From positions 387 to 6,342 of the forward strand of contig DIEP01000111.1 in NCBI GenBank assembly GCA_002418685.1: a stretch of 5,956 nucleotides of DNA, given 5' to 3'. Under the pieces are notes generated by a model. That model was not told where the DNA came from. It was given only the letters and a program-made list of their open reading frames with translations, and did no database searches. The DNA comes from Ignavibacteria bacterium UBA5771. GTDB taxonomy: Bacteria > Bacteroidota > Ignavibacteria > Kapaibacteriales > UBA2268. Made by a program: the position numbers and the translations under genes. Below are positions 1 through 5,874 of the stretch, one piece after another (the stretch's first letter is position 1; the number at the start of each line of letters is the position of its first letter).

Positions 1-42
1 TGGGCAGGTCAATCAAATGATCAGTATCGTGAGATAGTATAA
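1..42 (+). CDS. 3' end of an upstream gene (partial, product unknown)
   Basis: Frame 1 reads without a stop from the window edge and ends WAGQSNDQYREIV followed by TAA at 40-42, four bases before a strong hairpin terminator. That is the usual position for the last gene of an operon. A second reading, frame 2, is also open to a TAG at 35-37 (tail GQVNQMISIVR). Frame 1 is preferred because its third codon positions are mostly A or T, as in the other genes here, while frame 2 has mostly G or C in that position. Frame 3 stops at once. Thirteen codons are too few to name a product. Confidence 0.4.
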   Translation, partial: WAGQSNDQYREIV

Positions 43-46
43 TTAG

Positions 47-87
47 AACCTTCCGAAGGTTTAAAATCTTCGGAAGGTTAATATTTT
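47..87 (+). terminator. Intrinsic terminator of the upstream gene
   Basis: Bases 47-58 (AACCTTCCGAAG) and 68-79 (CTTCGGAAGGTT) form a perfect 12-bp stem with a 9-base loop. A modest T-rich run (TTAATATTTT, 78-87) follows. The left arm plus the first loop bases also form a smaller self-complementary unit, AACCTTCCGAAGGTT (47-61), so two foldings are possible. The same 15 bases recur in the terminator at the far end of the window. The T-tract is interrupted by A, so release may be less efficient than at a canonical site. Confidence 0.75.
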
Positions 88-90
88 CTA

Positions 91-356
91 AAAAGATAAA
101 TTTATTCAAATAAGAATATCGCTGCACTTTCTCAGAAGAGACTTATGGAGTTGTTTTTTGGCAAAAAGTGTGGCAACCTCTCAATTATTTTGAAAATGTT
201 TTGCGCATTCAGATGTTTTTGTTTTGTCAGGAGAAATCCACTCGTTTCATTGGAGTATTCTACACATTTAGATACACTCATTAGAAGATATTGACCTCTT
301 GCAATCTGCTTCTTAGTATATTTTGAGTTTGTTGGATTATTAATGAAATGATTCAT
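91..356. other. Intergenic stretch with no convincing gene
   Basis: This stretch between the first terminator and the very AT-rich leader at 357-470 has a base composition closer to that of the coding regions than the sequence just to its right. Two small open frames overlap on opposite strands: 132-356 on the minus strand (74 codons) and 145-294 on the plus strand (49 codons, Cys-rich, beginning MELFFGKKCGN). I recognise neither, and at most one is likely to be real. It could be a decayed gene, a small unrecognised gene or spacer. I see no tRNA-like cloverleaf or direct repeat array in it. Confidence 0.5.
132..356 (-). CDS. Doubtful small ORF, 74 codons, unrecognised
   Basis: The minus-strand frame starts MNHFINNPTNSKYTKKQIAR and stops with TGA at 134-132. 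In its favour, an AGG lies a few bases before the ATG (TTAGGATAGATG read on the minus strand), and the AT-rich stretch at 357-470 could supply a promoter, which would make it divergent from the DUF1460 gene. Against it, the protein is rich in Lys, Asn and Ser, shows no signal peptide, membrane segment or motif I know, and a 49-codon frame overlaps it on the other strand. It runs toward the upstream gene's terminator. It is listed only because nothing else fills this space; it may well be spurious. Confidence 0.2.
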   Translation of the reverse strand: MNHFINNPTNSKYTKKQIARGQYLLMSVSKCVEYSNETSGFLLTKQKHLNAQNIFKIIERLPHFLPKNNSISLF

Positions 357-361
357 CTATC

Positions 362-393
362 CTAAATTAATAATTTAGTGATAACAATGTTAT
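362..393. promoter_or_regulatory. Two adjacent short dyads, possible operator pair
   Basis: Bases 362-378 (CTAAATTAATAATTTAG) form a perfect 8-1-8 inverted repeat. Bases 381-393 (ATAACAATGTTAT) form a perfect 6-1-6 inverted repeat. Their centres (370 and 387) are 17 bases apart. They lie just upstream of the minus-strand frame starting at 356 and about 80-110 bases upstream of the DUF1460 start, where operators of a divergent region would be expected. In sequence this AT-rich, short dyads arise by chance, so a regulatory role is inferred from position and pairing only. Confidence 0.25.
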
Positions 394-408
394 AAAAAAT
401 AATATAAA

Positions 409-464
409 TTATGCAAATTTTTAGTATTTTTTTTCTTATTTTACAAAAATTATGATTTGCATAA
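409..464 (+). promoter_or_regulatory. 10-bp inverted repeat in the leader of the DUF1460-hpnE operon
   Basis: TTATGCAAAT at 409-418 is exactly complementary to ATTTGCATAA at 455-464, and the second arm ends six bases before the ATG at 471. The 36 bases between are almost all A and T. As DNA this could be a pair of binding half-sites. As RNA it would be a long-looped hairpin ending just before the start codon and could affect ribosome access. No Shine-Dalgarno sequence is visible, and no exact TAnnTTTG promoter box is present in 357-470 (TAATTTAG at 371 is one mismatch away). The promoter of this operon is therefore not securely placed. Confidence 0.3.
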
Positions 465-470
465 CAATAA

Positions 471-1427
471 ATGTATTTTTTAAATAAAAATAAAATAATA
501 GCTGATAGTAAACCCAAAAATAAAAGTAGTTTGTATAATCTCTATTTTTGGAAATTGATTGATAAATGTTTTGTTATAATTGGCATTTTTATCGTATGTT
601 CAAGTTTTATAATTCCGGAAAATGAGAAGAATACGGGAAATGTGTCTTTAGGGACAATTATTAAATTCAATGAGATAGTCAATAAATCAAAAAATGAAAA
701 TTGGCGTGATTTACCAATTGGAGATCTTACTGCTAAAATTGCGCTTGAATTCCTTGGTACTCCATATCAGGATAGGACACTTGAAGGCGAACCCGAAACT
801 TGCAGAGTCAATTTTGAAGGATTAGATTGCGTTACTTTATTTGAAAATTCGTTGGACTTTGCGCGTATACTCAAACTAGATAGATTAGAGATCGATAATT
901 TAATTAATGAATTAACAAAAACACGATACCGCAATGGAAAGATTATAGATTATACCTCGCGATTACATTATACGGCAGACTGGATTTATGAAAATAAGAA
1001 TCATAAAGTTATCAACGATATTACTCGTGCTTTGGGAGGTCGAAAAATCCGATTTAATTGCAATTTTATGTCTCAAAACCCCCAATATTATAATTCATTA
1101 AAAAATAATCCAAAATTGATCCCGCAAATAAAACAAATTGAGGATTCAATTAATGCACGCGAATACTATATCATTGACAAAGATAATATCTCAAAAATTG
1201 AGAAATACTTAGAATCGGGCGATATTATCGCAGTCGTGACCTCAAAGAAAGGGCTGGATTATTCGCATACGGGTTTAATTTATAAAGACTCGCTTGGATT
1301 AGCTCGATTTTTGCACGCCAGTTCTCGAGCTCGCAGGGTAGTGCTGGACACAACATTATCTGTATATTTAAGCAAAATTCCATCAGATTTAGGTGTTACA
1401 ATTCTGAGACCTAATGAGCCAAATTAA
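471..1427 (+). CDS. DUF1460 (N-acetylmuramoyl-L-alanine amidase-like) membrane-anchored protein
   Basis: This 318-residue protein belongs, by recognition of its sequence, to the DUF1460 family, which has a papain/NlpC-P60-like fold and is thought to cut peptidoglycan or its fragments. The likely nucleophile is Cys120 in GLDCVTLFEN and the likely general base is His266 in DYSHTGLIY. YTSRLHYTADW (161-171) and FLHASS (280-285) are other family-like blocks. A hydrophobic segment at about 33-48 follows a Lys/Asn-rich N-terminus, suggesting a signal anchor with the catalytic domain outside the cytoplasmic membrane. Cys43 lacks a proper lipobox. The ATG start has no Shine-Dalgarno sequence; TTG codons at residues 21 or 29 would give a more usual signal-peptide length, so the start is uncertain. 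The gene overlaps hpnE by 14 bases, so the two are very likely co-transcribed. Family assignment is firm; the exact bond cleaved is unknown. Confidence 0.85.
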   Translation: MYFLNKNKIIADSKPKNKSSLYNLYFWKLIDKCFVIIGIFIVCSSFIIPENEKNTGNVSLGTIIKFNEIVNKSKNENWRDLPIGDLTAKIALEFLGTPYQDRTLEGEPETCRVNFEGLDCVTLFENSLDFARILKLDRLEIDNLINELTKTRYRNGKIIDYTSRLHYTADWIYENKNHKVINDITRALGGRKIRFNCNFMSQNPQYYNSLKNNPKLIPQIKQIEDSINAREYYIIDKDNISKIEKYLESGDIIAVVTSKKGLDYSHTGLIYKDSLGLARFLHASSRARRVVLDTTLSVYLSKIPSDLGVTILRPNEPN

Positions 1428-2718
1428 TAATTCTAAAAAAGTTGCAATCATCGGTGGGGGAATTTCAGGAATATCAGCGGCGATGGAACTTATAGATAAA
1501 GACATCAATATTGATATTTACGAGGCACGGAACTCAATTGGTGGGAGAGTTGCAGGGATTAAAGATAAATTAACAGGTGATGAAATCGATAATGGGAAGC
1601 ACTTAATGGTTGGTGCCTATTCAAACTTTTTTGATTTGCTTCAAAAATTAGGAACATTTAAGCATCTTTATTTTCAAAAATATTTTAATGTAAATTTTAT
1701 ATCTGAATCCGGGGAATTTAATTTCTCAAATGGTCGGTTTGGCAAGCTTTCGCAATTGATTTCGTTAATGAATTTTCCCGGTATTTCATTGAGAGACAAG
1801 CGGAATTCAATAAAATTTATCAATCAAGTTAATCGAGGACTCGATGCAACTCCATCTGAATCCGCGAAAGATATCCTAAATAATTTTCAGATTAGCAATA
1901 AAATATCGGAAATTTTATGGGAGCCACTAATTCTTGCAACAATGAACACCACTCCCAGAGAAGCTTCAGGAAAGATATTCTTAAACATATTAAAACTTGC
2001 ATTTTTTCATAGTAATTATTCGGGGAGATTGGTCTTTTCAAATTTGCAATTGAATAAATTATTAATACCTTTTCTAACAATTTTTCCAAATGAACATAGG
2101 AGAATATTTCTACAGAAATCTATTGAATCAGTGAACAAAATCGATGATGATAATTTTATAATAAAGATAAAAAATGGAGAAGAATATAATTATAATGCTG
2201 TAATTTTTACTTTGACTCCATTTGCATTAAAGAAAATAAAAACAAACTTTCAAATGCCTGACTTTGAGAGTTTTGAGTCATCACCAATAGTTTCTCTTTA
2301 TCTATGGAGCGAGGAAGATTTTTTGAAAAATGATTTCTATGCTTTGATTGGGGCGAAGTTTCAGTGGATATTTAAAGAAACTTACAATTCATTGCGATAT
2401 GCGCTTACACATAGCGCCGCTGATGAATTTGCAATGTTATCAAAAAGCGAAATTATTGAACTTGCATATCAGGATTTGGAAAAATTATTTTCGAAATTCA
2501 ATCGGAATTTAATTTATCAAGCCCAATTAATAATCGAAAAAAAAGCTGCAATCAAATTAACTCCACAAACGGAATCATTGCGTCCCCCTCAAAAGATTTC
2601 AAAAGGAATATACCTTGCGGGTGATTGGACCTCTACGGGTCTTCCTGCAACAATGGAATCTGCTGCATTGAGCGGAAAACATGCGGCAGGAAATTTGATT
2701 ACTGATTTATCTTTATAG
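1414..2718 (+). CDS. hpnE: Hydroxysqualene dehydroxylase HpnE (FAD-dependent)
   Basis: HpnE reduces hydroxysqualene to squalene, the last step of the HpnC/HpnD/HpnE route from farnesyl diphosphate through presqualene diphosphate. Squalene then feeds hopanoids or C30 carotenoids. The 434 residues match the usual family length. An FAD-binding Rossmann motif, VAIIGGGISGISAA, lies at 10-23, followed by YEARNSIGGRVAG (36-48). Family hallmarks are DNGKHLMVGAY (59-69), WEPLILATMNTTPREAS (169-185) and the C-terminal FAD segment LAGDWTSTGLPATMESA (401-417). At residue 62 there is Lys where I recall Gln being common. The start lies inside the end of the DUF1460 gene (14-base overlap), suggesting translational coupling. 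HpnC and HpnD are not nearby in this window. A related amine-oxidase or carotenoid-desaturase role is the main alternative, but the C-terminal motif strongly favours HpnE. Confidence 0.9.
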   Translation: MSQINNSKKVAIIGGGISGISAAMELIDKDINIDIYEARNSIGGRVAGIKDKLTGDEIDNGKHLMVGAYSNFFDLLQKLGTFKHLYFQKYFNVNFISESGEFNFSNGRFGKLSQLISLMNFPGISLRDKRNSIKFINQVNRGLDATPSESAKDILNNFQISNKISEILWEPLILATMNTTPREASGKIFLNILKLAFFHSNYSGRLVFSNLQLNKLLIPFLTIFPNEHRRIFLQKSIESVNKIDDDNFIIKIKNGEEYNYNAVIFTLTPFALKKIKTNFQMPDFESFESSPIVSLYLWSEEDFLKNDFYALIGAKFQWIFKETYNSLRYALTHSAADEFAMLSKSEIIELAYQDLEKLFSKFNRNLIYQAQLIIEKKAAIKLTPQTESLRPPQKISKGIYLAGDWTSTGLPATMESAALSGKHAAGNLITDLSL

Positions 2719-3838
2719 GTTTTTCAAATAGACCATATTTTTTATAAATTTTACCTATCACAACTTGCTGCAAGGCACGATTCATTTCTTCGTTGATTTC
2801 GAGAACCCACGATGCTTCTCCTTTAGTTATTCCGCGTGCAATAGCTCTTTTACTCAGTTCGTAATAAAGGACGGCATCAGCACCTGTGTTTCGATATTCT
2901 TTTAAAACACCGAGAATTATTACTCTCATCTGATTAATCTTTTTGGACTTAGTCATTAGATTCCAAGCGGCGCCAAGCATTGTGCCTCTTTTATTATTAA
3001 TCAATACTTGATTGATATCGGGAAGACCAAGAGCAACTCCTGCGGGTTTGCCACCAATTTCGCATATTAATGCAAGATTTGGATCTGCTACCTGCCTTAA
3101 ATCATCAACAAGAAAGTCAAACTCCTCGTCTGTCATTTTCACAAATCCCCAGTTCTTCTCCCAAGCCATATTATAAATATATTTCAGTGTTTCAACATCC
3201 TTCTTGAATTGTTTCTTGTTTTTAAAATTCACTGGTCTAAGCGTGATCTTATATCGTTCCCTAATGATATTCTGCATTCTTTCAAGTTTTTCTGACAAAT
3301 AGCTTTCTTCATCGACTAACCAAGCATAAAGTGTCATTACAAGATCAAGTCCTGAATTTTTGATTAAGTCAATATAATAGGGTGGATTATACTTCATTAA
3401 TAACATTGGAGAAGAATCGAAACCCTCAAGAAGCAATCCAATCTCATCATTTTGGCTGGGATCTTCAGGTCCTCGCATTGAAGTCAGTCCTCTTTCCGCA
3501 AGCCATTGTCCCGCTGCAGAAAAAAGTGCATCGGCAACTTCTTGGTCATTAATCGATTCAAAAAAACCGAAAAAGCCAACTTTGTCTTGGTGAGTAATAT
3601 TGTGGTTATCATTCTTTATCGCTGCAATTCTGCCTACAATTTCATCGCCGCGATATGCAAGGAATTCCTGCATTTCGGAATGCTTGAAAAAAGGATTCTT
3701 CTCTCTATTAAATAGTTTTAATCTATCAGATATAAGTGGTGGAACAAATAATGGATCATTTTTATAGAAAAGCCATTGAGATTTAATGAACTTCATTAAA
3801 TCTTTACGATTTTGAATGGGTCGAATAATAACGTTCAT
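2699..3838 (-). CDS. GNAT-superfamily acyltransferase-like protein, two-part
   Basis: This 379-residue protein resembles a family common in the Bacteroidota group and usually annotated as GNAT N-acetyltransferase; its substrate is unknown. The N-terminal part has WLFYKNDPLFVPPL (22-35), NPFFKHSEMQEFLA (48-61) and EIVGRIAAI (66-74), the last resembling a GNAT beta-hairpin. KVGFFGFFE (86-94) and GPEDPSQNDEIG (123-134) are further conserved-looking blocks. The second half has ALICEIGGKPAGVALGLPD (256-274) and then LGVLKEYRNTGADAVLY (309-325), a likely acyl-CoA pyrophosphate-binding motif with a Thr-Gly-Ala in place of the classical Gly-x-Gly/Ala. It ends with SWVLEINEEMNRAL (343-356) and YKKYGLFEKP, as expected for the GNAT C-terminus. 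No signal peptide or membrane segment is seen, so it is probably cytoplasmic. It stands alone on this strand; its ATG has no Shine-Dalgarno sequence, and its 3' end overlaps hpnE tail to tail by 20 bases. Confidence 0.75.
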   Translation of the reverse strand: MNVIIRPIQNRKDLMKFIKSQWLFYKNDPLFVPPLISDRLKLFNREKNPFFKHSEMQEFLAYRGDEIVGRIAAIKNDNHNITHQDKVGFFGFFESINDQEVADALFSAAGQWLAERGLTSMRGPEDPSQNDEIGLLLEGFDSSPMLLMKYNPPYYIDLIKNSGLDLVMTLYAWLVDEESYLSEKLERMQNIIRERYKITLRPVNFKNKKQFKKDVETLKYIYNMAWEKNWGFVKMTDEEFDFLVDDLRQVADPNLALICEIGGKPAGVALGLPDINQVLINNKRGTMLGAAWNLMTKSKKINQMRVIILGVLKEYRNTGADAVLYYELSKRAIARGITKGEASWVLEINEEMNRALQQVVIGKIYKKYGLFEKPIKINQ

Positions 3839-3913
3839 CGAATTTTGATTTTTTTAAAAATTTAAAATTAACTAAATTTCAGATTATTTTATCAATTATT
3901 TATAAATATGAAT

Positions 3914-3921
3914 TAATTTTG
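3914..3921 (+). promoter_or_regulatory. Bacteroidota-type -7 promoter box of the TPR-DUF3467 operon
   Basis: TAATTTTG is an exact match to the TAnnTTTG box used by the primary sigma factor of Bacteroidota. It lies 35 bases before the ATG at 3957, giving a plausible short leader starting near 3927. The expected upstream TTTG box is not exact: TTTTATC lies at about the right place (3887-3893). The rest of the 118-base divergent region (3839-3956) is nearly pure A/T and includes the 12-base palindrome TATTTATAAATA at 3897-3908, immediately upstream of the box. I found no exact promoter box for the minus-strand GNAT gene in the same region. Confidence 0.45.
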
Positions 3922-3956
3922 TAATTTTAACAAAGTAAAAATAAAATGGTGGGACA

Positions 3957-5456
3957 ATGAAGAAATTATTTTTTTTAATACTATGGCTTTCAATTGGAAC
4001 AGTTGCTTTCCAAGGATTTCAATGTACATCTAAAGAATTAACTACTGCTAAGGTTGCTTATAATAACAAGGAATACGATAGGGCAATTGATTATGCACAA
4101 CAAGAAGTAGCGAAAAATCCTACTAATACAGAAGGCTATCTTGTGCTTTCTCAAGCATATATCAAAAAAGAGGACTGGTTAAATGCTGCAAAATCAGCAA
4201 AAAAAGCAGATGAATTACAAATAGGAAAAATACCTTCCCAACAACCAAAATTACTCCTTTTCCAAATTTGGACTGAAGCATACAATAGGGGTGTCAATAA
4301 TCTAAATAGATATTATTCGACTAATGTTTCGCGTTTTCTTGATTCTGCTTCTTATTATTTCAATGTGGGGAAAACTGCAAGGCCAGATTTACTTGATTTC
4401 TATTATCTTGCAGGCAGTGTTTATGAAGCAAAGCAGGATACTGCTGCAGCAATTCAAGAATATTCGAAATATGTCGAACTTGCTAAAAACGATATTGATG
4501 TTTTCCAAAAAAATTCATTCTATATTGGTACTCCAAGGAATGATGTGATTGCCAAACTTGGAAAGCCCGTCCTATCAACACCGGGAAATTTCAATGAAAA
4601 AGATTCTACAATTACAGATTTATATTCAATTGATAATAAAGATCTCTTTATTTATTATAAGGATAACAAAAAAGATCTGAATTATACTCTCAGCGGTGTG
4701 CGGTATGACCCACCTCAGAATTGGCTGGAGGCTGAACGCTCTGCTTTCTCACCATTTAATACATTGCCAATTGCGGCACTTGCTCAAATTTATTATTCTA
4801 AAGGGGACTATAATCAGGCTTTAAATTACTTGAAGTTACTAGGTACATTAGAACCTAATAATGAAAATGCTAATGCTTTTCTTGTTCAGATTTATCAAGA
4901 TATGGGAAAACTTGATGAAGCATATAGTTATGTGAATGAACTCATTCAAAGAAATCCAAAAAACAAATTCTATTGGACACAACTTGCGGATATGCAACAA
5001 AATAGCAGAAATTACGATGATGCAATTAAAAGTTACGAAAAAGCTTTGGAAATCGATCCTCTCTATCATATTGCTATGAGAAATATTGCCGCTGCATATA
5101 AAAACAAAGCAAGTATCATTCAAAAAGAGCAAGCTGACAAACTTGATAAAGATAAAAATTATAAGCCTGTGACTGATGAATATTTCCCAATCCTGCGTAA
5201 ATCTGCCGAATATTTTGAAAAGGTAGCAAAAACCAAACAATATATGAATGATTATAGAGTGTATGTAGATCTTTCAAATATTTACTTTGTTTTAAATGAC
5301 AAAGATAAACTTGACCAATCACTTGCAAAACTTGAATCACTTGAAAGCACTGTCCCCGAAGCAGAAAAAGAAGGATACTATTTGAATATGCTAAAAATTT
5401 ATAGCGATCTAAAGCGAAGCGATAAAGTAAAAGAAATTCAAGATAAAATTAAATAG
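3957..5456 (+). CDS. Exported TPR protein with an inserted BamE/SmpA-like domain
   Basis: This 499-residue protein begins with a signal peptide (MKKLFFLILWLSIGTVAFQG) followed by FQC at 21-23. Cys23 may be a lipidation site, but the -1 residue is Gln, so the lipobox is atypical. Tetratricopeptide-like repeats lie at about 28-57, 59-88 and 147-177, then again at 270-303, 304-337 and 338-371, with weaker helical repeats to the end. EYDRAIDYAQQEVAKNPTN and NYDDAIKSYEKALEIDP are typical repeat cores. Between the repeat blocks, residues about 187-250 carry IGTPRNDVIAKLGKP, then LYSIDNKDLFIYY and YTLSGVRY, the pattern of a BamE/SmpA/OmlA-like domain. TPR arrays bind protein partners, so a scaffold role at the cell envelope is inferred; the partner is unknown. 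The start is supported by the signal peptide and a weak GGTGGGA (3948-3954). The DUF3467 gene follows after 8 bases, implying one operon. Confidence 0.8.
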   Translation: MKKLFFLILWLSIGTVAFQGFQCTSKELTTAKVAYNNKEYDRAIDYAQQEVAKNPTNTEGYLVLSQAYIKKEDWLNAAKSAKKADELQIGKIPSQQPKLLLFQIWTEAYNRGVNNLNRYYSTNVSRFLDSASYYFNVGKTARPDLLDFYYLAGSVYEAKQDTAAAIQEYSKYVELAKNDIDVFQKNSFYIGTPRNDVIAKLGKPVLSTPGNFNEKDSTITDLYSIDNKDLFIYYKDNKKDLNYTLSGVRYDPPQNWLEAERSAFSPFNTLPIAALAQIYYSKGDYNQALNYLKLLGTLEPNNENANAFLVQIYQDMGKLDEAYSYVNELIQRNPKNKFYWTQLADMQQNSRNYDDAIKSYEKALEIDPLYHIAMRNIAAAYKNKASIIQKEQADKLDKDKNYKPVTDEYFPILRKSAEYFEKVAKTKQYMNDYRVYVDLSNIYFVLNDKDKLDQSLAKLESLESTVPEAEKEGYYLNMLKIYSDLKRSDKVKEIQDKIK

Positions 5457-5464
5457 GAAAAAAA

Positions 5465-5794
5465 ATGGATAAAGATAATCAGCAACCACAGCAAATTAAT
5501 ATTCAACTTGGTGAAAAAGAAGCAGAAGGCATCTATTCAAATCTTGCGATTATTTCGCATTCCAATGCTGAATTTATAATTGATTTTACAAGAATACTAC
5601 CGGGAGTGCCTAATGCGAAGGTTTTCGCTCGAATAATTATGTCTCCTGTCCATACAAAAATGCTTGCTCGCGCTTTGAATGAAAACATCCGAAAATTCGA
5701 GCAACAATTTGGCGAGATTAAAGTTGATGAACGCGGCGGAAATCCATTCGGGAATTTCCCTGGTTTCCCGCCTCCGGGCAATATTATTAATTAG
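5465..5794 (+). CDS. DUF3467 family protein
   Basis: This 109-residue protein matches the small DUF3467 family as I remember it; the function is unknown to me. Residues 10-87 form the domain, with EGIYSNLAIISHSNAEFIIDF (21-41) and then PNAKVFARIIMSPVHTKMLARAL (49-71), followed by a helix, NENIRKFEQQFGEI. The tail at 91-109 is rich in Gly, Pro, Phe and Asn and is probably disordered. No signal peptide or membrane segment is seen, so it should be cytoplasmic, unlike its exported operon partner. An AGGA Shine-Dalgarno sequence (5455-5458) overlaps the TAG stop of the TPR gene and sits 6 bases from the ATG, the clearest ribosome site in the window. I recall DUF3467 genes next to rpoC in many Bacteroidota; that is not the context here. 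Confidence 0.85.
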   Translation: MDKDNQQPQQINIQLGEKEAEGIYSNLAIISHSNAEFIIDFTRILPGVPNAKVFARIIMSPVHTKMLARALNENIRKFEQQFGEIKVDERGGNPFGNFPGFPPPGNIIN

Positions 5795-5874
5795 TTCATT
5801 AAATTGAAGGTTAGAGCATACACAAAAGAAATGCTATCCGCGATAGAGTAAAATCATTATATTTTTTTAGAACT

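Noticed and set aside
1892..2089. 65-codon minus-strand frame inside hpnE
   Set aside because: It overlaps a well-supported coding region including the WEPLILATMNTTPREAS family block.
3506..3715. 69-codon plus-strand frame inside the GNAT gene
   Set aside because: It is antisense to conserved N-terminal blocks of the GNAT protein and has no recognisable features.
3841..3870. AT-rich inverted repeats between the divergent GNAT and TPR genes as a terminator or operator
   Set aside because: The arms are made only of A and T and arise readily by chance in this composition; no flanking pattern sets them apart.
3969..3976. Run of eight T in the signal-peptide codons of the TPR gene as a phase-variable tract
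   Set aside because: Runs of this length are expected in so AT-rich a genome and encode normal Leu/Phe signal-peptide residues; nothing suggests length variation.
4848..5240. 130-codon open frame on the minus strand inside the TPR gene
   Set aside because: It lies wholly within a gene with clear TPR repeats on the other strand; its hydrophobic Phe/Ile-rich composition is what antisense of a Lys/Asn-rich gene gives.
5533..5781. 82-codon minus-strand frame inside the DUF3467 gene
   Set aside because: It is antisense to a recognised family protein and has no ribosome site or motif of its own.
5834..5846. Small hairpin CTATC-CGC-GATAG downstream of the DUF3467 gene
   Set aside because: The stem is only 5 bp and the nearest T-run (5862-5868) is about 15 bases away, so it is not a terminator; the strong hairpin at 5875 serves that role.
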